Below the pieces are notes generated by a model, which was not told the origin of the DNA, did not search any database, and worked only from the letters and a program-made list of their open reading frames with translations. The translations under genes and the position numbers were made by a program. DNA of 64,000 bases from Eucalyptus grandis (lineage: Eukaryota; Streptophyta; Magnoliopsida; Myrtales; Myrtaceae): NCBI RefSeq assembly GCF_016545825.1, contig NC_052616.1, positions 60,843,278-60,907,277 on the forward strand, read 5' to 3'. Shown here one piece after another: positions 46,320 to 58,183 of this stretch; position 1 is the first letter of the stretch; every line of letters starts with the position of its first letter.

Positions 46320-47390
46320 ATGCTTGAAAATTGTAGGAAAGTCATGGTGCGAGCTGGAAGTGCTCATCCATCGAGGGCTGAAGCCTCTGCTAGAAGGGCT
46401 GAACCCCGAATGGAAGATATCCTACAAGCATTGGCCAATATTGGAAATCTGATGGAAAGGCAAGCGCAGCAACAACCCGGAGTGGAACGTCGCCCTCAAG
46501 GACTGGTGGAACAATTTCTGAAGTTGAAGCCACCTAAGTTCAGTGGAATGGGAAGTCTTGAGGAGGTGGAACATTGGATTGATGGGATAGAACATATTTT
46601 CCGGTTGTTGAACTGTAGTGATGCTAAGAAAATAGTTTTGGCAGAGTACCAGCTGGAGGGAAATGCAAAGTTTTGGTGGAGAGCTTCAAGGGATACGATC
46701 TTTCCACCAGGTATTGATGTGAATTGGGATGAGTTTGTGAGAGCTTTCACTAGGAAGCATTTCTCTGACTGTGCTAAGGATATGAAGATTACTGAATTTG
46801 TTCAGTTGGAACAAAGGGAGCTGACAGTGGATCAGTATGAGGCAAAATTTTCTGAATTGTCTAGGTATGCTCCCAAATTGATTGAGGATCGTGAGGAAAA
46901 AGTTAAGAGATTTCTGAAAGGGTTGAGGACTGATATTAGGAAACAATTGGTGCCTTTGAATATAAGGGATTATCATGAGATTTATGAAAAGGCACAATTA
47001 GTGGAGCAAGAGCTGGTGAGAGAACGATCAGAGTTTAAAAGATAGTTGAGCTTTAGTGATATCAGAAGGGGTAAGAGACCCTATCTTGGTCAAGGTCAGA
47101 TTTGGGATGCGAAGAAAAAGAGCAATTTTGGAAATTTTGGAAGAGCTAGGGATGGCCTGAATATAGGGAAAGCACCCTATCAGCCTGATGTTTGTCAAAG
47201 GTGTGATGGGCGGCATGGCCCAGAACCTTGCAATGGACGGCTAAGATGTTATGGTTGTGGACAAGTAGGTCACCTTAAGAAAGACTACCCACAAGAGGTA
47301 TTGCAAATGAGTGTTGGCTCGGTGCGACAGGCACAACAGAGTGCTGTTAGACTAAACTTACCAAGGAATCCTCAGAGGCCATCAGCATAA
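46320..47390 (+). pseudogene. Gypsy gag with zinc knuckle
   Basis: From ATG 46320 the frame encodes a capsid-type gag (LKLKPPKFSGMGSLEEVEHW, LEGNAKFWWRASRD, FVQLEQRELTVDQYEAKFSE). The C-terminal knuckle reads CYGCGQVGHLKKDY, where the last Cys of CCHC is replaced by Tyr. In-frame TAG at 47043-47045 and TAA at 47388-47390 both sit where a Gln codon would read through. Gag packages the RNA and forms particles. This copy would be truncated and probably unable to bind RNA normally. Confidence 0.88.
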
Positions 47391-50300
47391 GGAAGGGTGT
47401 ATGCGGTCACCCAAGAGGAAGCGGAAGCTTCCAGAAATGTTATATCAGGTACGATTTTCATAAATGGCAAGAAGGCATATGCATTGTTTGACATGGGTGC
47501 TACGCATTCATTTATATCTGAAAGATATAGGCAATTGAGTGAAATAGAAGCTACGCCTCTTGAGACGCCTCTTTGTGTTTCCACGCCTTTAAAGCATATG
47601 GTATTATCTACGATGATGTGTGCAAAATGTAAGATAATAATAGGAGGAAGGGATATGGAAATAAACTTAGTCGTAATGGCTATGTATGATTTTGATATTA
47701 TCATAGGAATGGATTGGCTTCGTGAGTATCGGGCCAAAATGAATTGTTATAGGAAAGTGATCCAATTTGTTTTACCCGACCAGTCTAGTTGTAAATTTTT
47801 CAGAGGTCAAACCCACCTATCTATAGCACTTATTTCAGCAATAGAGGCCCGTGCATTACTTAATGGAGGATGTCAAGGGTACGGCAATGGCTTTTACTAG
47901 GGAAGAACCTAAGCTCGATGAAATTCAAGTAGTCAGTGAATTTCCAGATGTATTTCCTGAGGAGTTGCCTGGTTTACCATCGGAACGAGAAATTGAGTTT
48001 GAAATAGAACTAATGCCTGGAACAGGACCAATATCGAAAGCCTCGTATAGGATGGCCTTAGTGGAACTGAAGGAATTGAAGATGCAACTACAAGCGTTGC
48101 TTAACAAAGGATTCGTTAGGCCAAGTGCTTCTTCTTGGGGTGCACCAGTCTTGTTTGTGAAAAAGAATGATGGGTCGATGAGTTTATGTATTAATTATAG
48201 ACAGCTGAATCAAGTGACTATAAAGAATAAGTATCCTTTGCCTATAATTGATGATTTATTTGATCAATTGCAAGGAAGTTCAGTCTTTTTTAAAATTGAC
48301 TTAAGGTTAGGATACCATTAGTTAAGGATAAAGAAAGAAGACATTCCTAAGACTACATTTAGGACTCGTTATGGCATTATGAGTTCTTAGTTATGCTTTT
48401 TGGATTGATGAATGCATTGGCCGCATTCATGGATTTGATGAATTGGATATTTAAGCCTTATTTGGATCAATTTGTGATTGTCTTCATTAATGATATCCTG
48501 GTATATTCTAGAGGACCTGAAGAGCACGAGCAACACTTGAGCATAGTTTTGCAAACTATGAGAGATCATGAGTTGTATGCCAAATTCAGCAAGTGTGAAT
48601 TTTGGCTGAACCGGATAATATTTTTGGGACATGTGGTGTCGGGAAATGGAATTGCAATGGACCCAGCGAAAGTTGAGATGGTAATAAATTGGCCGAGATT
48701 GACAACACCCACTAAAATACGGAGTTTCTTAGGACCGGCTGGTTATTATAGAAGATTTATTGAAGGGTTTTCACGACTAGCAGGCCCCTTAACAAAATTA
48801 ACACGAAAGAATACAAAGTTTAAATGGAGTGGAGAATGTGAAAGGAGCTTTCAGAAACTTAAAAGAAAATTGACCACGGCTTCAATCCTGACTATACCAT
48901 TTGGGTCTGATGGTTTTACAATATATAGTGATGCATCTCACAAAGGACTGGGATGTGTTTTGATGCAATATGGCAAGGTCATAGCCTATGCATCTAGACA
49001 ATTGAAACCTCGTGAACTGAATTACCCAACGCATGATTTAGAACTAGCAACTATAGTGTTTGCTTTGAAGATATGGAGGCACTATTTGTATGGAGAAAAG
49101 TTTGAGATCTATACAGATCATAAGAGCCTAAAATATCTATTTTCACAAAAGGAATTGAACATGAGACAAAGGAGGTGGATGGAAGTGTTGAGGGATTATG
49201 ATTGTGAAATACGGTACCATCCAGGGAAGGTGAATAAGGTAGCGGATGCCCTTAGTCATAAGTTAGCTATGGAGATGGCCAGTTTAAGAATGGCAGAATG
49301 GAACCTATTAAAGTCTGTAGCAGACTTAGAGTTTGAATTGAAAGTGGATCGCCTTACTGGTATGCTTACTGCATTAAGGATTGAGCCTGAAATTATACAA
49401 AAAGTTAAGATCATGCAAGAGTCCGACCTGTAAATTATGAAAGTGAAAAATGCAGTATCTTTAGGAAAAAGACTAAAATTTCAAGTTGCTGAAGATGGAG
49501 TGGTAAGATGCCAATGACGACTTTGTGTTCCCGACAATGAGGAAGTGAAGAGGGAAATTTTGTCAGAGGCACATAGGAGTAATTATAGTATTCATTTAGG
49601 TAGTACAAAGATGTATAGGAATTTGCGCCAGCAATTTTGGTGGAATGGCATGAAAGTAGATATGGCTAAACACGTTTCTCAATGTTTAACGTGCCAACAA
49701 GTGAAGGCGGAACATCGCAAACTTGCAGGACTATTGAGACCGTTAGACATACCAGAATGGAAATGGGAGCATGTAACGATGGACTTTGTGCAAGGACTGC
49801 CAATGACATCAAATGGTCACGATTCGATTTGGGTGATAGTGGATAGCTTGATTAAATCTGCCCATTTCCTAGCTGTTCGCATAAACTATTCAATGAATAA
49901 ACTTGCTGAGATGTATGTAAGCCAGGCAATACACTTACATGGTATTCTTGTAACGATCACCTCTGATCGAGACTCTAGGTTTACTTCAAATTTTTGGCGA
50001 AGTCTCCAAAATGCCTTAGGGACAAAGCTTCAATTTAGTATTACTTTTCATCCTCAAACGGATGGACAAACCGAAAGAGTGATCCAGACTCTAGAAGATA
50101 TGCTAAGAGCCTGTGTTATTGACTTTAGAGGAAATTGGAATGAAAATTTGCACCTAATAGAGTTCTCCTATAACAATAGTTTTCTAGAAAAGTATAGGCC
50201 TGGCTCCGTATGAAGCATTATATGGAAGAAGGTGCAGAACCCCTGTCTGTTGGAATGAAGTAGGTGAAGGAAAACTAACAGGACCTGAGCTAGTGCAAGT

Positions 50301-50826
50301 TACTACAGAAGCGGTCGAGATAATCAGGAAAAGACTTAAGACAGCCTAGAACTGACAAAGAGACTATACGGATAGGCGTAGAAGGCCTTTGGAGTTTAGT
50401 GTGGGAGATAATGTATTTCTTAAAGTATCTCCAATGAAAGGAATATCACGATTTGGAATGAAGGGTAAGTTAAGCCATAGATTTGTTAGACCTTTTGAGA
50501 TACTTGAAAGAATAAGAGATGTAGCTTATCGTTTGGCATTACCTCCTAAATTGGGAAATTTACACAATGTGTTTCATGTGTTGATGTTGAGAAAGTACCA
50601 GCCGGATCCTAGTCACATACTCGATCATGAAGCCATCAAAGTGGATGAGAAAGTGAGGTACAACGAAGAGCCTGTGCAAATACTAGATTGAAAGGAGCAA
50701 ATTCTTAGGACCAAGAAAATCTTGTTGGTAAAGATATTATGGCGACATCACGGTGTGGAGGAAGCCACATGGGAGAGTGAAAATGAGATGGGGGAAAGGT
50801 ACCCTCACTTGTTTCAAGAGACATAA
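47391..50826 (+). pseudogene. Gypsy pol: protease, RT, RNase H, integrase, chromodomain-like end
   Basis: Protease (about 47460-47760) has FDMGATHSFIS, so the catalytic DTG is DMG. After a frame change near 47850 the RT begins [18 protein letters not shown]. It has KDG-type [17 protein letters not shown], a TAG after DLRLGYH (48319), a one-base loss near 48380, and [10 protein letters not shown], where the catalytic Asp is Asn. RNase H (about 48910-49260) has [12 protein letters not shown] and [16 protein letters not shown]. Integrase (from about 49540) keeps MDFVQGLP, SDRDSRF and QTERVIQ, the DDE positions. A frame change near 50190 precedes APYEALYGRRCRTP. The end WRHHGVEEATWE (about 50740-50780) resembles a chromodomain. 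Stops also occur near 49431, 49515, 50347 and 50689. Confidence 0.9.
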
Positions 50827-50857
50827 GTGATGTCTAATTTCGAGGACGAAATTCTCT

Positions 50858-50869
50858 AAGGAGGGGAGA
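50858..50869 (+). promoter_or_regulatory. Gypsy polypurine tract
   Basis: AAGGAGGGGAGA lies just before the 3' LTR start. It is preceded by the phrase TTCGAGGACGAAATTCT, common at this place in Tekay/Del-type elements. Confidence 0.9.
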
Positions 50870-50871
50870 CT

Positions 50872-51481
50872 TGTGGCATCCTAAAATTTCATGGCAATTT
50901 CTAGAGGCATTATGACCTATGGAAAAGTGAATGGTTGTGTCGTTGAAGTATGTTGTGGCCACTAGACCGAAGAATTGTAATAGATTAAGGCCGAACACTT
51001 TAATGGAAAGATATCTTATGTTCTTGGGTTATCAAAGTTGGTGCTATAGGATAGTTTCATAATGAGAATTTTGTTCTTGGCTATGCATCTTATGAATTTG
51101 ATTTTATGGATTAATATTGCAAGTTTTTGGCCATATTATTTTGTAATTATGTATTTATTTAAGTAGAAAATAATAGTGGATTATTAAAGGAGGGAGTGGA
51201 CTGATTTTTTTGGACCAAACCAGCCCACAATCCCCCACCCTTCGACTGGCTAAAGCCTGGCCCATGAAGCCCATAGGGCTGTCAACGAAAGGAGGGGTGG
51301 CCCATGAGAGGCCCATCCTCTTGCATGGCAATTACCAAGTGGCAAGGGGGATTATCCAAGTGTCCCCTTGCATGTTTTGTGATGATTATAAGCTAATCAT
51401 GAGGGGGAAGAAAAGAAGAGGGGGCGGATTGAGCAGGGGGCGTCCCACGAGAGAAAGGGGGAAGGAGAGAAAGAGTGACCG

Positions 51482-51555
<74 letters not shown>

Positions 51556-54037
51556 CGGCGAGCGAGAGAAGAAGGGGAAGAGGGAGGCCATTCATTGCCG
51601 CCGTCGAGCCGCCGAGTACCGCCTTACCCCGCCGTCTTTGCTTGCTATGTTGTGCTCGGATTTGAGGCAAGTAGAGTCCATAAACCTACCATTTGCTTGC
51701 TGCAATATGTGTTGTGAGGGATGATAAATTTTGGTTGTGGTAGAAGTGAAGAAATTCGAAGTTTTGGGGAAAAATATGGTAGCCTTGCATTCTGTTTTCT
51801 AGAAAGGCAGTACGACCTTTGATGAATTCGTGAGCTGTATGAAACTTTTTAGTTGGAATCTGACTTCAACTTCTTGATGAAAGTTGTAGATAGATTCTTG
51901 GAGAGTAACATATCAAAATATCAGAAGAAATGAACAAGTATAGACCGGTGAAACTATTTTTCTTTGAAGAAGTTAGATCTGGAAATCGTAATGCTGACCT
52001 AGTGTGATTATGTGAATTTTATAAAATTCTCCGGTTGAAATTTGATCTTGTGTTCTGAATGAAAGTTGAAGATAACATGTTAAGGAGTAACATAATAAAT
52101 TTTTAGAGTAAATGGATGAGCTTAGGTTGGTGAAACAATCTTTATCCAAAACGGTTAGAACTGGAATTTGGTGTCGATGGTTATGGACGGTTATGGTTAT
52201 TATAGTTTTTAATCCATCACAAATATGGTTTCAAGTTCTTCATGAAATATTTACTTCTAGATTTTTATATAACATATAAAAATTTCAGAATTTTTAGAGT
52301 TGATTTAGGATTTTTACTGAATTCGTGAATGAAACTGTGTATGGCAATATTCCGAAATTATTAAGACTGTGATGTGTGGACTGTACCGAATTGTATGATG
52401 TTCTTTTTATATGGTGTTCTTCATGGAATATTTTCCTCTAGATCTTGTATATAACATGTCGAATTTTTAGAATTTATTAAGGCTGTTTACAATTTTTCAA
52501 GAATTATGACTAAAGGAGTGCAATCTGCTTTTACCCGAAATTTTGCTGTACTTTCAAAAATAAATGAAATTACTCCATGTGATATAATGTCTTTTGTGGT
52601 TGATTATGCTGCATATGTGGTGACATATGGCATGTTATATGACATGAAGAGCTAGTTGAGATCTTTGATATTGTTGCATCGAATGTCATGTTGAAATTGA
52701 GATACATGTGTGAATATAAATTATGATAATGATGATATCGTCGGAGGTGTGAGCCGACGATGCCCCGAGAGTGTTGGGATGCCCGGAGTGTGTGTGTCGG
52801 AAGCCCTGGAGGTGTGTGTCGGGGGGATTTCTCGTGATTCTAGTTGGGGTACGAGATGCCCGAAGTGTGTGTGTCGGATGCCCGGAGGTGTGTACCAGAG
52901 GCTCCTCGCGATGCTAGGTTGGATGCGAGCGATAAATTGTAGGATGAAAACATTGGTCCCTGGGAAGAAAAATGATGTGTTCTAATTAAAAGATAAAGAT
53001 CGAGAATTTAATCATGCGCATGGATGTGTGCATATGGCATGTGATGAACCTCATGGGAATGCAAGCATGAAGTGCATGGTGGTATATGCACATTGCATGG
53101 TGATATATGCATGGCTGCTTGATGATAAGTGCATGGTTATATATGTACGTTGTACGGTGATATATGCATGGTTGCAAGGTGAGGTATGCTTGAATGCATG
53201 AATGATATGCGTTTTATTCATGATATCTTGATTGTTCTATTTGATGTATTGTGTAGTTTGGTGGATCTTTACTGTTGAGTGGTTGTACTCACCCCTTTGG
53301 GGATTGACATTTCAGATTAGAAATATACCTCTTTCACCAGTTGTGCATGGTACCTTCTATGGCATACCTACTGACGTTGAGGTGGAGTGCACAGAGCATT
53401 CCTGTATTAGTGTACCTGGTCTGGTGTATGTCCGAGTTCGTGTCTTGGTGATGTACAACGTGGGTTCTGCTGATGGCCCTGTTATCCAAAAGTTTTTGTC
53501 TGTTCACGTTCGACGTAATGGGGTGATGCTAGGGATGCTACCGCCGCCGCCGCCCGATGCACCGGGTTGGGTGTGATGGCACGTATGATTGGTGGGAGCT
53601 GACACTTTTTGGGGATAGCCAATGCTTGTTGATGGAGGGGTGTACATGTTTGATGTAGGGTCGAGTTCTCTTTTGAGTTATAGCTAAGTATAGTAAAAAA
53701 TCTTGGCCTTTTGCTGTACCGACCCGAAATGTCCATCGTGAAAATATAAATAAAAGCAACTCTGCATTGTCTTTTCATTTGGAGCGTAGGTGGTGTGCAT
53801 TGCATTATTGTTATTGGAGTAAGGGATGGTGAGACTCGTTTATGCTTCTACTGATGAGCTGTGCTGGGACCTTTACAAAAAAAAAAAAAACGATAAAAGG
53901 GAGAAGAATTTTATTGATCAATCCCTATTAACTATGGTTTCACTTTAATTAAAAATTTATTAGACTGATATGTAGTAGGATAAGTGACAAGTACTTGTGG
54001 TGACCCGAATAGATCGGGGCCGTCAAGGGGTGCCACT
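50872..54037 (+). repeat. Gypsy 3' LTR (3166 bp)
   Basis: This is the partner of 42820-46054. Over the first 333 bases I count 20 differences by eye. The microsatellite is longer (51485-51549) and the ~60-bp array is one unit shorter. Confidence 0.93.
51485..51549. repeat. (GA)n microsatellite in 3' LTR
   Basis: More than 30 GA units. The overlapping open frames of alternating Arg-Glu or Ser-Leu are artefacts of it. Confidence 0.95.
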
Positions 54038-54042
54038 TATTT

Positions 54043-55300
54043 TCATGAAAAATGATGTCTCTACTCGCGAAAAAATCCCCTGTAGATGGATCAAGAACAT
54101 GATATCCTTTCTGTAGGTTGGGGTAACCCATAAATATGCATCGTTTGGCACGGGGACTGATTTTGTTCCGAGGTCCCAAAGTTGCAGTGTAGCATAAACA
54201 ACCGAAAACTCTTAAATGACCAATTGCTGGTTTTTTGCCATATAGTAATTCAAAAGGTGATTTACTAGCTAGTATTCGAGTTGGCATCCGTTTGATAAGA
54301 TATGCTGTAGTGAGAATACAATCTCCCCAATAAATATCTGGAATGGATCCCTGAAACTTCAGTGCTCTGGCAACCTCCAATAGATGACAATGCTTACGTT
54401 CTACTACTCCATTTTGTTGCGGAGTGTAAACGCATGAGCTTTCATGTAGAATCCCATGAGATAGTAAAAGTGAGCTGCATTCATGGTTAAATTTTTTTTC
54501 CCATTATCAGTGCGAATCCGCCTGATTGTCTTCCCAAACTGATTCTTGGTCAGAATGATAAAGGATTTCACATTAGAAGACACTTGAGCTTCGGACTGCA
54601 TTAGAAATATCCAGGTGGCATGGGAGTGATCATCCACTATAGTAAGAAAATAGCGTGAACCATCACGATGTGCCGTGTGATAAGGTCCCCAGACATCGAT
54701 GTGGAGTAGTGAAAAAAATGTAGTGGAATGACTCTTACTGGTGGGAAAAGATGTGCGAGATTGTTTTGCCATAGGACATATATGGCATTTAGAGCAAGGA
54801 AAAAAAGCACTATGACCCATTCTTGAATGTAAAAGAAAGTTCTTATCATCGGTAGTAGCATTACACAATGATATTTTATTCAAGACAATTGATGAAAAAT
54901 CAAAGTGATTTGGAAGGTCATTCCAAAAAAATAATCCTTCCGAGAGATTACCCAATCCCATCGGCTTGCCAGTCGAAAGGGCTTGGAAAAAACAAGCATT
55001 AGAATCAAATAATACTCGATAGGAATTTTCCTCGTAGACTTTGGACACGGAGATAATATTAAATTGAAAATGAGGGACATATAGGACATTTCGAAGGGTA
55101 ATTTGAGGACTCAGACGAATAGTGCCTGTCAAGGTGATATTGGTGATATTGCCATTCGGCAATTGCACAGAAATAGGGATATCCAATTCCTTATGCATAT
55201 CAGAGAAATAACTTTTATCACAAATAATGTGATCACTTGCTCCCGAGTCCACTATCCAAGCTTTTCTTGAAATAGAATTTATCAGGCAATGAGATATACC
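54043..55300 (-). pseudogene. Copia protease and integrase part of pol
   Basis: Minus-strand reading has the protease box WIVDSGASDHIICDK (near 55250), then LRNVLYVPHFQFNIISVSKV and the pre-integrase LLHSRMGHSAFFPCSKCHIC. The integrase core has LLHIDVWGPYH, FLTIVDDHSHATW and RRIRTDNG. After a frame change near 54400, [20 protein letters not shown] and [22 protein letters not shown] follow, running to RDIIFHEN at the Gypsy insertion. The protease DSG and integrase acidic residues seen are intact. Integrase inserts the element cDNA into host DNA. The coding sequence is interrupted by frameshifts and by the 11-kb Gypsy. Confidence 0.88.
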
Positions 55301-55439
55301 TGAAAAACTTCCTCCTTTATTTGCAATGTCTGCCTTTTGTAGAGCCTACATCAGTTGCTCATATTATCCATAGGTAATTGGCCGATCATTAGTGAGCCCA
55401 GTAACTTGGCAAGCTGCAAAATATTCTTTCATTTTTTTC

Positions 55440-57792
55440 TTTTTCTCCTGGCTTTCCATGCAATTTCCAACAATTATCTATAGTATGATGTGGGCGTTTG
55501 CAGTATTCGCAATATAATTTGCCTCTCCCTTTCGAATTTTGGCCAAAATTCCTTGAAAACACGGAAATGATCTAGTCGTCCGATCCCTTTTTCGCGGAAT
55601 TATATGCACCGTTTGATTCCACGGAAAGATCAGCTTCCTAGATATCGTCGGATCGCCGTGGAAAATCTGGGCTGTTCGTGCCCCCCTTTTAAGCGTCCTC
55701 TCGCCACTCCCTTGCAACCCTAGAATCTCTCGATTTTCTCTCGCTAGGGTTTTGAACCCCGATTCTTGTCGCTCGTCGCAAAGCGCAAGAGTGACGTTGT
55801 CGCTTCTGTCTTGTGCTCCGGCGCCGTGAGTCGCTGGTTTTCTTCCCTGAACAACGAGTTGGAAAATCCTTCCGAGAGGAGGGACGAGATCCATCGCCAA
55901 AATCTGCGATTGGAACGTCAGGTAATTCTTGTTCAAAATCAAAAGGAAAAAGTGGTTTTCTCTCTCTCTTTTATAGATCTATACTGTTCGAGGGTCTCCG
56001 CCGGTCCCTTGAGTTTTTCTTCCGCGGCCTCGAGCTCGTTCCAAAGCGACGATAGCTTGTTGTAACAAGCCGCGACCGTCAGATTTCCTTGCTTGAATTC
56101 GCCGAGTTCCTGCATGAGGGAAAAATATTTTTGCTCGATCTAATTTTCCGTACATTTCTTTGATATTGTCCCACATTTTCTTCAAGTCTTGTTGGTGGGA
56201 GGCCGGCCACGACGTTTGGAGAGATGCAATTGCCTATCCATGTTCGGATGAGGTGGTTGCATTGGGCAACGTTTCTGTTCAAAAATTGTTCAGGAACAAG
56301 AAATAGAAAAAGTGTTTCTATTCCGAGGAACAATTTTTGAACAGAAAGATGCGTTTGGTAAATTTGTTCCGGAAATAAAAATGAATAGAAACACGTTTGA
56401 TAAATTTATATTCTTTTTTGTTTCTTTTAAATTTTTAATATTTTTATTTTATTTTTCCTTTTTTTCCTTTCTTTTTTATTTTTCTTCTTTCGGCCGGTCA
56501 CCGGCCCCAGAATCGGCCAAGGGGCTAGTAGCCTCGACCCGGCCACAGCAAGGCTCGCCGGCCGCCGGCGAGGCCTCGCCGTGGTTGGGCGAGGCTCGGC
56601 CTCGCCGGACACAGGCGAGCCCGAGCTCGCCCAGCCACCGGAGAGCCTCGCCATGGCTGGGCGAGCTCGGGCTTGCCCAGATCCGGTGAGGTCGAGCCTC
56701 GCCACGGTTGGGCGAGCTCGGGCTCGCCTAGATTTGGCGAGGCTCGCGGGGGCCGGCGACGCTGGCCTCCCGGATCCGGGCGAGGCTCGGCTGGCCGGCG
56801 CGGGCGAGGCTCGGCCTTGCCGGGGGCGGCGATGCTCCGGCGAGGTCGCCGGCCCTCGACGGCCAGTCGCCGGCCATGGCCGAGGCCGGCGGCTGGCCAA
56901 AGAAAAAAGAAGAAAAGAAGAAGAAAGAGAAGAGAGAGAAGAAATAATTTTTTTGTTTCTTCAAAAGTGTTTCGGAACAAGAAATAACTTTTTTTTTTTT
57001 TGTTTCTTGTTTCTGTTCCAGATGTGTTTCTCGGAACAAAAAAATAAGAATCTGTTCAGGAACAGATTCAGAACGAAAACATGCACGCCCTTGCATTTTC
57101 TCTAGTGTCGGGCCAATCACTCGTCCGAAGGAACATGCACGGTTCCGTCAAGGAATCCGTCCTTGTCCTTTGTCACGAGGGCTTGCCGGAAGTCTTGTGA
57201 CCATCTGGAGTAGTTTTCCGGCCTAGTCAGCTGCAAGGTAATCAATCGTGAGCCGGACCGTCGGCGGTTGACACGTACAGGGGATCGCCAGGCTCTGGTC
57301 GGCCAGTGATAGCCGCGATTGGAAAAGGTAGAAAATTGGGTGAGAAACTCCGGTAGGGATTCGTCCCTAAGCCTGACCCGCCAAATCCGATTCCATGACC
57401 CACATGTGAGAAATTCTGGTAGGGATTCACTCCCAAACCCGCTTTGTCCGACCCACTAATTTGTTCTGTTCCGGCGGTTCGGCTTGCCCCATTCGTGGCT
57501 GGTAGGCCTCCGTCGGGTTGAACGCTACTTTGGTAGCTTGTAATCCCCGGCGATGATGCACTTGGCCCAACGTACCAAGGATACGGGTACCCATTGGTAA
57601 GGATGGCCCGCAATGGGCAACCCCATGTTTGACTAAGCCGGAAAAAAATGGCCATTGCACACCTTGAGCCTGATGTTGCTGTTGGGTTGTGGGAGTCGGC
57701 ACAAGATGGCTTTGTGCTTATGAGATTTGTGGCACAACATCTTCTGTGGATGAAACATCAGGAGCCGAGGATGAGTTTTCTGGGTGAGCCAT
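55440..57792 (-). pseudogene. Copia gag, interrupted by a DNA element
   Basis: ATG at 57792-57790 starts MAHPENSSSAPDVSS, with an early stop after VVPQIS. Further on are LTRPENYSRWSQDFRQALVT (about 57200), then after the inserted element CNHLIRTWIGNCISPNV (about 56250), KKMWDNIKEMYGKLDRAKIF, and LGEFKQGNLTVAACYNKLSS in another frame. The zinc knuckle CEYCKRPHHTIDNC (about 55490) followed by WKLHGKPGEKEK is complete. Order and motifs are those of Copia gag. It is clearly non-functional. Confidence 0.82.
56264..57090. mobile_element. 827-bp GC-rich non-autonomous TIR element in Copia gag
   Basis: TTGCATT flanks it at 56257-56263 and 57091-57097. The ends are inverted and imperfect (GGGCAACGTTTCTGTTC versus the complement of GAACGAAAACATGCACGCCC), followed by repeated GTTCxxGAACA phrases on both sides. 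The core is over 350 bp of GGCGAGGCTCGGCC-like sequence that reads as long Ala/Arg/Pro-rich frames on both strands, which I treat as artefacts. No transposase is present. The 7-bp duplication fits neither MULE nor hAT cleanly. Confidence 0.75.
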
Positions 57793-57912
57793 GGTAATCA
57801 TTTATGCTTGCTTCTTCTTCCTTTATCGAAAGATTGATTCCTTCATAAATCTCTTTTGCAAATCAGAGAGTTCAAAGAATAATTGGTGCGGAAGCAGGTT
57901 CAGGAGCCTACT

Positions 57913-57924
57913 GCTCTGATACCA
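57913..57924 (-). promoter_or_regulatory. Copia primer-binding site
   Basis: The minus strand reads TGGTATCAGAGC directly adjoining the 5' LTR, complementary to initiator tRNA-Met. Confidence 0.93.
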
Positions 57925-58178
57925 TGACAGAATGCGTAAAGGAAGCAAGAGGCGAAGCGAAGAAAGAGGATTCGCAGAGAAGTTTTTCTATTACTTCAAT
58001 TGTATGTAATCGATATACTATGTTCTGTAATTATAATACAGAATGCACATGAAGAAAGGAAATAAAATATTTGACAAATATTCTACAAATCAAATCTATA
58101 TATCTGTCCAATGTTTAATTGATCCAATTAGATCAATTTAGATCAAATCTGCTGGATCTTCAGGCATATCTTCCAACA
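57925..58178 (-). repeat. Copia 5' LTR
   Basis: 254 bp, TG/CA ends, same length as the 3' LTR. The right-hand target duplicate AATAT follows at 58179-58183. Confidence 0.95.
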
Positions 58179-58183
58179 AATAT

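Larger units (their letters stand above)
42820..54037 (+). mobile_element. Ty3/Gypsy chromovirus-like retrotransposon nested in the Copia pol
   Basis: LTRs at 42820-46054 and 50872-54037 enclose gag-PR-RT-RNaseH-INT in Gypsy order. TATTT flanks it at 42815-42819 and 54038-54042. Removing the element plus one TATTT rejoins the Copia reading FHEN-IFPF, which proves the nesting. A tRNA-Met-type primer site, a polypurine tract and a C-terminal chromodomain-like end suggest the Tekay/Del group. The last base of the right LTR is T, where the left LTR has A. Many stops and at least three frameshifts make it non-autonomous. Confidence 0.95.
40836..58178 (-). mobile_element. Ty1/Copia retrotransposon with two nested insertions
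   Basis: Two 254-bp LTRs (40836-41089, 57925-58178) with TG/CA ends are bounded by AATAT at 40831-40835 and 58179-58183. Minus-strand order is 5' LTR, tRNA-Met-type primer site, gag, protease, integrase, reverse transcriptase, RNase H, polypurine tract and 3' LTR, which is the Copia order. By hand count the LTRs differ at 14 of 254 positions. The 17.3-kb span shrinks to about 5.3 kb after removing the Gypsy element (42820-54037) and the DNA element (56264-57090). Frameshifts and stops make it non-autonomous. Confidence 0.95.

Noticed and set aside
51386..51670. ORFs of alternating Arg-Glu or Ser-Leu residues
   Set aside because: They are translations of the GA microsatellite.
55478..55942. 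154-codon minus-strand ORF
   Set aside because: Out-of-frame reading within Copia gag. The true gag frame shows the zinc knuckle CEYCKRPHH.
56427..57120. Long Ala/Arg/Pro-rich ORFs on both strands
   Set aside because: They lie wholly inside the GC-rich DNA element inserted in Copia gag, and reading both strands gives equally long frames, so they are not genes.
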